Shown: one piece after another, positions 48,638 to 60,657 of the stretch
Numbering within the stretch: the stretch's first letter is position 1
Layout of the letters: each line of letters opens with the position of its first letter
Assembly: GCA_019095985.1 (NCBI GenBank)
Contig: CM032663.1
Location: forward strand, 18,141,649 to 18,205,648
Length of the DNA: 64,000 bases
Origin: Streblospio benedicti
Lineage: Eukaryota > Annelida > Polychaeta > Spionida > Spionidae
Direction of reading: 5' to 3'
The notes under the pieces: model-generated
What the model was told of the DNA's origin: nothing
The model's database searches: none
What the model saw: the letters and a program-made list of their open reading frames with translations, nothing else
Position numbers and translations under genes: made by a program

Positions 48638-51600
48638 TTAAATTACATTCATAATAGTATACCGATAGCGCACCTTTTTGCATTTGATACGCTGCAAATT
48701 CAACTGTCTTTCCAACTGGGTTGTAAACACTTCACCTTCCCGGCCACAGGATCCACTTTCTCGAACTTCCTCAATTGCATCGCGCATCCGATCCAACAAG
48801 CCTGTTTCAAGGTCGCTCCCAAACTTAAACTGTAAATTCGCAGAAGACAAAAAAATAAGACAACTTGATTATCAACAATTAGCCAATTTAGGCTTTTCCT
48901 ACTAGGTTTTAGTGCATGATTGATTGGAAAAAAAAAAAAAAAATGGGCACATCTTATCCTGTAAACATCTTCTAAAATCAATCACATTGATATAGTAAAT
49001 GTCCTCAACAAAGGAAGAGTAAACAAAGGAAAAACTAAATAACTTTTCTCATGCATTAGCTTATAATAATGTAAGTAAATGATGTAGTTAACAAGAAATA
49101 CCCTCTACAAAGGAAGGATTTGTGACTGCAAATTGGGTTCCATTGTTGAGGACTTTTACTGTATTAGCAGAAGTTGGTATTGACAGATTGACAGATATGA
49201 TTTCAAAATTCACGACTCTTAGCAAAAAAATGTTGCAGGTAATGAATTTTAGGTCAACTACATTTATAAACTCAAATTTTATGTGTATCTTCATATAGAA
49301 ATACTTATCGACTTAGCCCAAACTTAGGAGTGACAAAAACAATGTCATGAAGTCTTTATACATCTATTAAGGTTAAAACCCTCTGCCCTAAGTGTACCCA
49401 TTTACTATAAATTGTGTTCTTATATTGCTCATGCATATTTTTGTTTGCCAACTTTACATTTTTACGCTGGATGGTAAAAAATATAGAACTTTGACAAGTT
49501 CAGAAATCACATTTGCATTCAAAATTCAATAATACAGATTATAAACTTCATCAATTATTTCAAATGAGTCACAAACGAAACAATTTTTTTGCCAATATAA
49601 GTCTTTTCAATGTCGCACTTAGTATTGATTCTTTTCTTTTTCAGTTTGTTGAAAGAAAAGAATGAATAAAACACAAAACCCCTCAGGTTTCAAGCGACTA
49701 AAGTGTGGCTGTAAAAGAGTAACGTTACTTTCTATAAAAGAATACTTTTAGCCTGCAGCTTTGGACACAAAACATTAACTTTGACCACAAATATTAAAGT
49801 TATAATAGGGATATTTTGAATTTTGTTTTACTGAAAGCCAAAATAATATGGCACAAGCATAAAAGCCTGGTGTTACATGTACCTTGGTTCATCATCACAC
49901 CATGCATCACATCATGCAAATTTAAAACAGAAATATCATTATCTGGTTAGTAAGCTACCTGATATGCTGTGGCACTATTAGGAATTATTAATCAGTCCAA
50001 AATTATTATGAAGGGGAAGGGATACATAATTAAAACGTCTAAATGAATCCAATAATATATAATAATAGTACATCAATGTACATATTATTTCCTTACGTCT
50101 TTAAAAGATTTGTATATGGCCTTGAAGACTGGTTGCTTATCATCATGATACACGCCTCGATTTCCATGTACCACTGACACACCCCGGTTTTTTGCCTGGA
50201 CACAGTTCAACCCATACATACAGTGGTCAGGTCTTAGATTCCAATTACACGGATAAACATACAGCATATCTGAAAACATACATGGACATGTTTTTATGAC
50301 TACAATGCATATATTCAAATCCCGCTTTTGCATGCTTATGAAAACCACCATGCATTTGATTTCATGTATTCTGTATCCAAAATGTGAATGGCAAGAGTTA
50401 AAGAGTTATCAAATATTGATATAGATGTTTCTCACCACTTTGCCGCTCATTCTTGATTCTGATTGGTTAAAAGCGATGCGAAATATGAGTGTATCACTAC
50501 TTTGCCGAGGTGATCTCACTACTTTGTGAATGGGAAAATAGACTTTCCGATGCTCATTAACATAATACATGCATTACTACGACGTACGAAAGAGTACGTA
50601 ATTCGTGCTAGGGTGTTCAGAGAAATACGGTGCACGTTATTGTTGGGAAGGTTGACGTTTCAAAGCATACGTCACAAGTAATGTATTTTACGCGCGACGC
50701 TCGTATTCTATGAAAAGCGGCCTCCATTAAAACAGGGAATGTGACTCGTTCAGTAGAACACTTGCCTTCTGTGCCGAGTGACTCTCAATTTACACTCGCC
50801 ATGTTCAATCCAAACTAGCCATCCTAAGTTATTAAAAGTGTTGGAATCAAGTAATTATACTCGTCGACTGTGGCGAGTGACTTTGAATTTACACTAGCCA
50901 AAAGAAATTTACACTAGCCAGGGGCGAGTGGCGAGTGCCTAATCACCACCCTGTTAAAATAGGTGTCAACAAACAAGATATTTTATTGACGGTCTGAATT
51001 GTGGCCATTTTAGTATATACATGTACATGTATCATTAGTATGTATATAATGCATCTAACATATTAGATTGTAATCAAAACATCATGGGATTGTTTAAGCC
51101 ACCTGAATATGCAACCCAATTGAAGTTATCAGGACGGGAAGATTCGAATCGGCAGTCTGCCCATCATGAGGTGCACGAACAAAAAACACCATAAAGTTAA
51201 ATAATTATGTTAAAGTGGTGAGAAAAAAGGCAATGGTATGTTATAGTGTTGAGATCACCCTATCTCTACACTTGTGGTATATTTGTCTGCATGCGTTCGC
51301 TGGCGCTCACTTGTGCAGACAAAGATACCACTCGTGCAGAGATAGGGTGATCTCAACACTATAACATACCATTACCCTTATGAGGTCAATAGGTTTTCAA
51401 TAACATTCTCAATCATTACCTGGGAAAAAATGGAAAAATACGTTGATAAGATCTTGATCTCCCCATGTAATATTAAACCGATATGTCTTGTAGTAGTCAA
51501 CAATTCGATCTATCCATTTTGCTTTTTTCATACGTGGAAAATCCATTAACATCACACCAGAGTTAACACCTGAAAAGTCATTCACAGTTTCTCAATTTTC

Positions 51601-53319
51601 ATTCTGATAATCAAAAAACTATTTGGAAATGTACAATGCTCAATTTTTTTACAACAGTTGAAAACAATTACTATAAATTTTAGAAGACTTTATATAAAAT
51701 TGCACCTAAGGGTCCATAATATGGGTGCCTGGCATGTCGATTATACCATCCCATTCTATCCCATTCATGTTCTGGTGCTAGTGCAGCAATGTGCGATGAG
51801 TTGAAGCGTTTAAAGAATCCCCAGACATGCTCTGCTGGTCTCATGAACAGAACATCAGTGTCAACGTACAAAATCCTATCAGTTACACCCTCTGGAAGGA
51901 CATACTGAAGAAAAACACAGACATTGTTAATAAGAGCAATTCTGACCCAGGATTCAAAATCTTCACTGTTACCTCTTTCCAAGTTTCCTCATGTTTTTGT
52001 TTAATTATATGTTACCATTTAGATATAAAACTAAGTACCGGAATGAAAAGTCTCTGAGTTGCACAAGGTTTAAACACTTTTATCCATTCTGCACTGTTTT
52101 GGCCAGGTGGGTAAGTAATAGGATAAATGCTTCGCTTGAATTTTTTCCGGACATCTTTAGGCCAATTGGAAAGCTGAAAATGATCAAATCTGTAACCAAG
52201 ATCCAACAGAAGCAATAGTGACTAAGTGTATTAAAGATCTAACATGTTAGTTGTTAGCCTGCCAGTAAATTTTCACCAATTATAAAATTTTAGGTACTAA
52301 GTATTCCATTCTGACAATTAAGTTGGAGGACCATTCATAACATACTTAGCCAAAATTTGTGTAGTTCACTTTCAATAGTTTGAGACCATATACATTTTTA
52401 AGTCATAAAAAATAAGGCTTAAGAAGAACATCTTTCAAGATGACATTCCCATAAAAGGGAGCATTACACACAAGACAGTGAATGAGATAACAATGTACTG
52501 CTGTTTGCTAGAAAATAATCAGTACAACGCACATTTCTATATTTCGAGATGCCAATCAGTTAATTATGACAAGCATAGAATAATCTAAATAAAATATAAA
52601 CTACACTTTAAATTTTCTGTGATTCTGATTGAATTTTGTTTTTATTTACTCTCATTACTATCTTACTTTTATAGCAATTTTAATAAATATCAAACCCCAA
52701 ATAAAATATTTACTCTCTGCTTAAACTGTTTCCGTAGTTGATCATCAGCAAAAATATGGAAATGAAGAGGGAAAAAACTCAGAATAACAGCAGACTTGAT
52801 CATGATGAGGGTTTCTTCTAATCTATTTCCACATGCCACAACAGAGATGTGCACAGTTTCTGGCCTAAAAGGAAATACACGTCAAATAAAATCCAACCCA
52901 TGACTATCACGTAGGCAAACAAAGAAATATTCATAGTATTACATATGAAAATGATTTGCAATAAATTATACCAGTATATCTTTTATAAAATGTTCCTTTT
53001 GAAATGTTAGAAATTATTGGATAAATCTATAAATCAATTACGAAAAATATGTAAACTGCACATTAATACGCTGTAGAATACATGAAAATAATATGAAGCA
53101 TTTACAATGAACATCTTACTTTTTTATCTGGTTTTGAACTTTTGGAAAATTGTAAAGACAATTGATGTCACGATAACACACATCAGCTCTCTGCCCAACA
53201 CTCCAGAATGAAAAAACTGTTATCGCTGGACATGTTGGCAGCACCATAGTTGACAGGCCTCCAGATGTCCATGCTAACACTGTTACTGCGACAAGACAGA
53301 AAGGCAATGATTGCCTCAT
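48638..53319 (-). CDS. GXYLT: GXYLT-type glucoside xylosyltransferase, copy B (complete)
   Basis: Exons in order: 53319-53120, 52864-52714, 52173-52039, 51904-51706, 51569-51420, 50269-50097, 48829-48638; all phases agree and give 399 residues (human GXYLT1 has 440). It starts [17 protein letters not shown], a signal-anchor/signal sequence. Then [74 protein letters not shown] (DTD), [84 protein letters not shown], and a divergent C-terminal [17 protein letters not shown]8 fold; acts in the Golgi on O-glucose of Notch EGF repeats, by family. A likely acceptor (tattttttgcag) just before the ATG implies a 5' noncoding exon. The donor after 51706 is gtgcaa, weaker than usual. Tandem duplicate of copy A. 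Confidence 0.94.
48830..50096 (-). other. GXYLT-B last intron; nothing recognised
   Basis: AT-rich, with a run of 15 or so A at 48930. No repeat or exon identified. Confidence 0.5.
50733..50953. mobile_element. Possible hAT-type MITE in GXYLT-B intron
   Basis: Starts CAGGGAATG and ends CACCACCCTG, with internal repeats of tttacactagcca and gcgagtg. The flanks (ttaaaa on both sides) are only a partial target duplication, so the ends are uncertain. Confidence 0.45.
51232..51373. mobile_element. Near-perfect 60-bp-arm palindrome (foldback MITE) in GXYLT-B intron
   Basis: Arms 51232-51291 and 51314-51373 share aatggtatgttatagtgttg and agatcaccctatctct with two or three differences around a 22-bp spacer. 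It lies 47 bp from exon 51420-51569, in the intron. Confidence 0.88.
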
Positions 53320-53334
53320 TCTGAAGCATATACT

Positions 53335-54290
53335 GCAAAAAATAGAAATACACTGGTAAATCAGTGAATCAAATTTATTCTATTACATGCCAATAAAAGT
53401 AAACATGACTTTTCAGTATTCATTCAATTGATAAAAATCCAAAGACTAACACATAAAAACAAGGTCCATAAAATCACACAGCCTAAAATCTGGACTGGTA
53501 AAATGCCTGTATCAGTACACATTCTTCTAAAAATCCACTACCTAAATTTACAATATTTCAATAATATTGTTATCCAGATGAAAAAGAAATGACCTGAATG
53601 CTCTAACATTCTAACTGCTCACTGCACAGTTGTAAATGTATTTTTTACCCAGACTGCACACAGTCCCTGTTTGAAAATCCACATATCCTACCCTGACTGA
53701 TAAACATTCATTCCATATTTTCTCCACTCCCACTGGTAATCTCAAATGGGGGCTGGAGGGATTTTGAAAAAGATGTTGGGAGCAAGAGTTCCCGTGGATA
53801 CACAACTGGCTTGGGTGTTTATTTGGGTGCATTATATTTATTGGTCAAATTGGTCGTATTTTTACTATTTGGTGACAAATAAGTTTATAAACTCTGTGTT
53901 TATATGGACAGTATGTTTTGTGGTATATTGTGAATAATATACCCAAGTATGTGACATCACCAATAAACCATGTAGATTAAAACAGCAAACGTACAATTAA
54001 TAAAGAAGTTCTATGACACATATTAAACTAAACTAGATCAACAGGATTTTCAACACACTTACACAGACATTTCATATAATGTCTGCCATATTTATTCGGG
54101 GTGAAGCCACATGACCATGTAATGACGTAACGCCAAGATGGGTTGGGTTACTGGGGTGATGCACACCAAGGGCCGGGTCCCATCCCAAAGAGAGTCCCCG
54201 CTTCCTGTTTAATGAAGGTAGTAAATATTTTCAGGGCACATGGATTTGGCACATCACGCACCTTACCGGGCAACTAAAAAAAAGTTAGTG
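53335..54290. other. GXYLT-B 5' flank and upstream intron; no gene recognised
   Basis: Begins at the probable acceptor before the GXYLT-B start codon. No upstream exon, promoter or CpG-rich block is obvious. Confidence 0.4.
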
Positions 54291-54299
54291 TCAAGTCCT

Positions 54300-54560
54300 A
54301 CCCCACAGAGGAGTGACTGTCCTCTACATGGGGCATGCCTTTTAACTAGGCTTCTGAACCTCACACTTGGTGTCGCCACCGTCTAGTATTATACTCGACT
54401 GAGGCGACACGCTGTGTGGAGAGGCAGCAACGCAGTGGCAGACGTAAGACGTAACGGTTTTGCCGTCACTAAGTTTGGCATGGCGGGGGAATTGGGGCAC
54501 GAACTTGCGACGCAGGCAAATCACGTTTTGAGGTCATACGTTGTAACCACTGAACCACTG
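54300..54560 (-). mobile_element. tRNA-derived SINE, family 2, minus orientation
   Basis: On the minus strand a tRNA-like head (A-box-like tggttcagtggttacaacg; weak B-box agttcgtgcccc) is followed by a body with acgtctgccactgc, agacggtggcgacac and gaggttcagaagcct. The second copy, opposite orientation, is at 57915-58345. Confidence 0.75.
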
Positions 54561-54600
54561 AGTATTACAGTATGCCCTAATTGCAACAAATGGACAAATA

Positions 54601-54816
54601 TGTGGGCATGCACGGCCACATGCATTGTAGAGGATAGAAGCCAACTGAGACTAATCAGCAGCCATATTCTTTCTTTTCCCCTTCATTGTTTACCTACTAC
54701 AATAGTAGTGTAGTAGGTAAACAATGAAGGGAAAAGAAAGAATATGGCCACTGATAAATCTCAGATGGCTTCTACTCTCTACGATCGGTACGATGCATGT
54801 GTCCGTGTGGGCATGA
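54601..54816. mobile_element. Foldback element, about 216 bp
   Basis: Inner arms 54660-54699 and 54711-54748 (ttcattgtttacctacta / tagtaggtaaacaatgaa) are nearly perfect. Weaker pairing continues outward to 54601/54816 (catgca, agaagcc/ggcttct). Non-coding. Confidence 0.82.
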
Positions 54817-56560
54817 ATATCATATTTCCTTGAGTCACATCTTCAAGGCAATAGAGAACTTTGCAGTTTTTTATGAATGAGGGTAGTGTTAGCTTATAGG
54901 TGTTTTACAATGTGAGGGTGAAGAATAGAACGTTGTGTCCATATATAAGTGTCTATATTCAGACTAAGTACCATCCAAACTATTTAGATCTGCACAGTGC
55001 GTTTGTATGCACAGTCAACTTGTGTGTTCCATTTGATACACTACTTATTCTGTTTATTCATAGTGAACTACTTAAAAGCAAAGACATTTTATAAATGATG
55101 ACACTGGGTGTGGAAAAATGCATCTCCGCAAAAGATTATTTACACAACATTATTTAGTTTTGTTTAATTACATATGTGACACACGAAATGACTGTTCACA
55201 AAATCGCTGTGCAGTGCTCTAGTTCAATGAAAATACATTGATTTTTCAAAATTATTGGAATGGAATGATATGTTACTATATATTTATGATTATAATGTAA
55301 GCCTATCATAAGCCAATAATCAATAAAATAATGTATTTATCTGAAGTGTTGCAGTGGGAACCAGTCTTCCCATTATGCTACTGTAAATGAAAATGACATG
55401 GTAGGTGATTTGGAAACTTGTGGTTTAGCTCAGATTTATGAAAAATATATCATAAAAAGTTGTCCGACGAATCAGGTCTGTATATGTGTCAGTCTTTTTG
55501 TATCTGCGTGTGACACCCTCAATATTCTTTTGTGTGCCAATGATTTAAAATGTGTGTCAAATGCACGGACATGCGCTATAGAATCAAGACTGCAACAGTT
55601 TTCATGGTTATTTACTGAGCAGACCTATACCAATTTAACTGTCAGATGGAATTACATATCTGCTGTTGATACAATAATAATAATATACCTATGAGGTTCA
55701 AACACATGTATTATTTTAGTCCACAAAATTTGTATACTCTATTCCTATTGCATCAAATTTGTTGCTTGAAGGCATTGCGTTAGAAAGAATGCATTGTCTA
55801 TTTCATTCTACTATGTATATATACCATTCTCACATGAATATACATGTTTGAAAATTGATTCACAAAATCAGCAGATTACACAACATGGATAAACTTGCCC
55901 AACACCTATAAGATAATTGAAGCAGCCTGCTTTTTCTTCTTCTTCCAACTATTCTACACAATAAATCTTCAAGATTATGCAAATTTGCATGCATGCATAG
56001 AGTTGTGAAAAAATACCTTTATCAAAATTAAATTACCTGATCTCAAGTGTTAATAAAGTCCAAGTTAATACAACATGGTTGACCTTTCACGCTTCCATTT
56101 TCTTGGATTTTCAGCAGGAAACTAATTCTATGCGTTGGCTATGAATATTTATTATATTGATTGAAATATTGCTCAGTGAAAGATTGATTGATACTCATGA
56201 GTTAATCATTTACAACTTTCCTGCAAAACTGTCTAACATGTGGGCGCACAACTGTTTATGCACATAATCAATCACAATCATAAATAATTTTTGTTTGCTG
56301 ACTGTCAAATAGATACACAAATGTTATTTGTATGATCTCATTTAATAAACATTTTTGCTAAGATAAAGTAGATGATCAGTGAATCAATGCACGTATATTT
56401 ACACAGAATGATGCAAATATTTCATTAATAAGTTACAAAGTCCATATGTAGAAATATTCATCATCATTGCAATTTTTTTACGAAAAAGTTATTGACCATC
56501 AGCGTCCACACATGTTGCCCTGGTTCAACAGCTACCTGCTTTTTTTGAAAATCATGTATT
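54817..56560. other. No recognisable feature
   Basis: AT-rich; short open frames (for example 55398-55694) resemble nothing known. Confidence 0.5.
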
Positions 56561-56599
56561 TTCGAGTGATGGAAATGCTTTTCAAATTCACATTAGAGG

Positions 56600-56705
56600 A
56601 CTCTTTCGCCAAGCCTATAGGGCTATATCACATAGGCTCTGCCGGGACTCGAACCCTGGACCACAACTGTGGCATTCACCTAACACTTAAGTTAATCTAA
56701 CTGTT
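56600..56705 (-). mobile_element. tRNA-like SINE head, minus orientation
   Basis: On the minus strand agggttcgagtcccggcaga is a good B box plus tRNA 3' stem. The A-box side (gttagattaacttaagtg) is weak. Likely a SINE head rather than a working tRNA gene. Confidence 0.6.
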
Positions 56706-57123
56706 CTCCCCTGTGATCAATGCCAATGAGAAAATTTGTCTTCCAGTATGTACCACCTGGAGCTGACTGAAACGTGTTATATGGTTTTTACACAAATATT
56801 GCACATGTGGCAAGTGATCAAATCTTATGTGGACAGGTAAAAACTTGCATCATAAAACCATGTGTAACTATTATAAAATATATGTCTGACGCCATAAGCT
56901 AATGAAAACAATAGAGATTATGCTTCTAAAAACATACACAGAGTTTCATATAATACAGAATTTCATATATTGATATATCATATTGCTCCACACCCAATCG
57001 TATACGTTGGACAAAAAAATCTTTTAACACAGTAATACACACTGAAACAATGTTGTTGCTTTTTTGACGTAAACTTTTATGTTTGGCAAAACTGCATCAA
57101 AACACATTTATATTTTGTAAAGT
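56706..57123. other. No recognisable feature
   Basis: AT-rich spacer. Confidence 0.5.
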
Positions 57124-57297
57124 ATAACATCTCTATTAAGACTACCTGTTGTATTAACCTCAAGTGGTCTAAATAGAGGGGTGGTCTTTATATGGAGGTC
57201 AATTTTGGTCTCTTTATGAGCGTTTGGGAGCATAAAAAATGGTCCCATTACAGAGGTGGTGTCAATATAGTTTGTCTTAATAAAAGGTTCTACTGTA
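57124..57297. mobile_element. pogo/Tigger-like MITE
   Basis: The right end read on the minus strand is tacagtagaaccttttatta, the terminal sequence common to pogo-type MITEs with TA targets. The left end taacatctctattaagac matches it imperfectly. The internal tandem gtggtct/gaggtc motifs are typical of this family. Confidence 0.7.
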
Positions 57298-57914
57298 TTT
57301 TGATTTGAACATTATGCCTTGTTTTAATTTCATCTTAAACGCAATTCTCATACATACATACAAATATGCATGTGGAAACAAAGGAAACATTTGATAGTAC
57401 CATGCTATCACATTTCAACTCATCCACCCTCCTCGCTCCTTATCAGAACACTGATCATATTAAATAACCTGACTGAACATTGATTGTTCATAAATTCTGG
57501 GGTGGATACTATCTATAATCAGCTGAATGAAGAGGCTCTCAGTGGTAACAATGGTTCTGTGATTCAACATTGCCGGCAGTTGGCAGAAGTAATATTATGA
57601 TTGTCCATTATATAGTTTTATGTATGCAATAATATTTACAGCCATCAAAGACCAGTGCCCAATTCAGATTTGCTGGAACTCCGGCTGTGAATTAAAATAT
57701 AATAGCGAATGAATTTTGTAAATTAGTTGGGTTGGAGGTGGCGGTGTGGAGCCTGATGGCAAATTGATTTACTAAATCTCTAGTAATTTCAAATGGTAAG
57801 GCCCTAAATGTATTGGGGCCTGGCTGCAGCACCCTCTCATCCGAACCCAATAATAGTTGTCACTGCTAACTCAAACATAAGCCATGAAAACTTATGAACT
57901 GTACAGATATCTTG
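57298..57914. other. No recognisable feature
   Basis: Spacer between two elements; no coding or repeat assignment. Confidence 0.5.
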
Positions 57915-58345
57915 GTCCTCGGTGGTACATAAGTTAGAGCGTTCAACTTAGACGTCTCATTCATATTATGAGCATCACTCAAATTATGGGCATATCCGTC
58001 GGATAGAAGGGTTGAAGAGGGAACGTCTATCTCTATGACAACGCATGCGTTCGACGGTAATCAAAACGAAAGTCGTAAATAACAAATAGGAGAATAACTG
58101 ACATTTTGTTTAGCGAGTGCGACTGATGTGCCCATAATTTGAGTGATGCTCATAATATGAATGGGACGTCTACAAACGGGATGTGCCTGCGTTGAGTTCG
58201 CGACCACAGCACACTTTGTGTCACCAAACTCTTACGTCGTACGTCTGCCACTGCATTGCCGATCTCTACACAGTGTGTTGCCACAGTACAGAATTCTACT
58301 AGACGGTGGCGACACTAAGCTTGAGGTTCAAGAGCCTCGTTAATC
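57915..58345 (+). mobile_element. tRNA-derived SINE, family 2, split by a MITE
   Basis: The A-box-like ggtggtacataagttagagcg (57921) is separated from gcctgcgttgagttcgcgacc (58182) by a 220-bp MITE. The body then matches the copy at 54300-54560 (acgtctgccactgcattgcc, tagacggtggcgacac, gaggttcaagagcct). Confidence 0.8.
57951..58170. mobile_element. TA-target MITE inserted in the SINE
   Basis: The 42-bp inverted termini (gacgtctcattcatattatg outermost) differ by one base, and TA lies on each side (57949-57950, 58171-58172). Joining caacTA to caaacggg restores the SINE sequence. Tc1/mariner-type by target. The interior is non-coding. Confidence 0.9.
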
Positions 58346-59760
58346 CTGTGATCTCACCACCCCGAGGCTCATGAGCCAATATTGTTACCTAACCTGCCTC
58401 TGGAGGTCCACGTACCAAAACCACGTGGCATCCCTCTGCTATACTCATCAACGATTGATGGATGCAGAGTATCCATACAAACAAACAAAATAGACTATGA
58501 CTGCCTACTATAGATCTAATATAATATAGTAGATCTAGCCACAATATCAATGACCATGTCCATATATTATATAGCATAGGCATAGTGACATCACCGCGTA
58601 GACACTTAACAGTTACTGAAGAGTTCTAATAATCTACCGTGGTATGATATGTAAATGAACATATGCACTGTCAGCCTAAGCAAATATTACGTAATTACTC
58701 GACTCAGTTTAATACATACTTTCTTGCGAAATGTAAGAAAAACTTTGTTAAAAACTGACAACTTTACACATCCGGAAATGCTTTTCTTCTGCTACAAATT
58801 AAAGCTGATGACTACTCTAGATCTAGGTCAGTTAAAGCCAATGACTACATGTACTGAAAAGCTCTGAAAAACTAATTTGATATTTTTCTGTTCTGCTTTT
58901 ATGTTAATTTTATTTCTGTGTACTTGATTATAATTGATACTGAAGTGCAATTATAACTAGAAGGGTACTCATTGGAGCACAAGCACCCCCAGCACATTTG
59001 AGCGTCTACCTGCAATTTTATGATTTTTCATTGGATTGCCAGGAATTATTATATGCATGAATACCAGACAACACTATTATATACATTTGTATAGTTGCAC
59101 AAAAACATTTAATTCCAGAAGGCTGTATAAACTGAAATAGTTTTAATCATGTATCAAGTTATTCAGTATCTAATTAGATCTTACTTTTTATTTACTGAGT
59201 AATTTAATTTCCCCAAGCTGATGCCCACACGTTTTACATAGTTTTAGAGCATTTACCCTCCGACTTTCAACATAATAAGACATAAGATTAAAGCTGGTCC
59301 TGCGAATAATAATATATAATTGAGGTGATATCTATTGATTACACAAAGTTGTTTGCAGAGGGGGTAATAAATTAATTATAGGTTAAAAAATTTATTTTAG
59401 TCTTTCTTTACAACAAATCACTTTGTAAATTTTATACACTTATCATCAAACCACATACATGTTTTTAAATTATCCTAACAAACGAATTAATGTAACAAAA
59501 TGTGTGAATGACACCAGTAAATTCAGTCCAATCAATCAACTATTTTATCAAATTTTCTGCAATAAATACAAATTACTAGTAGATAATTAACAAATAATGT
59601 ATAAAGTACAGATGTGCACCATATTGTGAATGGATTATAAAATAAATAAGCTACATAACATATTTTTACACTAAATTGTTTAGAACACAAATTTGTTGCT
59701 AGCAATTAATTATGCACTGCTTTCTCAAAATTAATATGTTTTAATAAGGCATTACATCAT
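58346..59760. other. No recognisable feature
   Basis: AT-rich spacer; only chance-length open frames. Confidence 0.5.
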
Positions 59761-60109
59761 AACATTTTAAGGCAAACTCCAGTAACTCTTCACATGTATC
59801 TTATTCCTGCTACATTACAATTGAATAAACAAATTTCATTTAAAAACTGAACATGACAATAAAAATGCCATTATTTTCAAAATCATCAAATCTACACTCT
59901 TTATCATGAATTTTGTTTATATTGTGAAGAGTTACTGGAGTTTGCATTAAAATGTTCTGATGTAACATTTTAATGCAAACTTCAGTAACTCTTCACATGT
60001 ATCTTATTCCTGCTACATTACAATTGAATAAACAAAATTCATTTAAAAACTGAACATGGCAATAAAAATGCCATTTTTTCAAAATCATCAAATCTACACT
60101 CTTTATCAT
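59761..60109. mobile_element. Two MITE copies in tandem, the second truncated
   Basis: Copy 1 (59761-59955) has inverted ends aacattttaaggcaaactcc and ggagtttgcattaaaatgtt. Copy 2 (59964-60109) repeats the first about 145 bp, then stops. Copies differ at only a few positions. The junction forms a 34-bp-arm hairpin. Confidence 0.88.
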
Positions 60110-60391
60110 ATCAGCTGCTGGCACAGCTGCTTATTCAGCAGCCCTTGATACTCAGGGTGCAAATCTACACCTTTTGGAATTAAGTTTTTTTTCTAGATTA
60201 TGAGCAACATTACTCTTTGATCACAAAACAAATTTCAGTTTTTAAAGTGAATAGTGTCAATCAGAGCGACTTCAGTCAATAATAAAGGAGTTGTACACGT
60301 AGGAGAGTTGGTGGGCCCCCTCGTGCCAGTTCAAGACAACTTTCTTCACCAAAAGGTGAGTTGCCTGTAATCGTTCTCCTTGTCGCTTGGA
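60106..60391 (-). CDS. Candidate terminal coding exon(s), product not recognised
   Basis: 60391-60272 follows a good acceptor (ctcttgtcatgtcag) and reads SKRQGERLQATHLLVKKVVL, NWHEGAHQLSYVYNSFIID and a stop. It is markedly richer in GC than its surroundings. A second stretch, 60195-60106 (NLIPKGVDLHPEYQGLLNKQ then LCQQLI and stop), is also protein-like. The two would join in phase if a weak gtgtac donor at about 60301 and the ctag before 60195 were used. No upstream exon is assigned. It could be an alternative 3' end of the F-box gene to the right, since the phase-0 donor at 62491 would fit. I do not recognise the family. Confidence 0.4.
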
Positions 60392-60493
60392 CTGACATGA
60401 CAAGAGAAAGAATTTAGTAAGTTAAATTTGTGCTGTGTTTGAAAAATAAATGATCATACAAACACAATGAATTCATTAAAAAAACCTACATGA

Positions 60494-60657
60494 TTACCAT
60501 ATACGACCATCCGGGGCCGTTAAATTGAAATTTTCTGAAAGCGGGGGGTGGGCTGTTACACGAGAGTGCAGTTACTAGATAATTCTTAAGGACATTTAAG
60601 AAAAAGAGGGAGGGCTGTTACACAAGGGTGGGCACTTGGATGGTCGTATACGGTATG
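60494..60657. mobile_element. MITE, copy 2 (inverted relative to 19479-19648)
   Basis: Ends taccatatacgaccatcc and ggatggtcgtatacggta. The interior matches the reverse complement of the copy at 19479-19648 (gtgggctgttacacgagagt). Confidence 0.82.

Noticed and set aside
56600-56705. Possible tRNA gene on the minus strand
   Set aside because: Good B box but poor A box and no clean cloverleaf.
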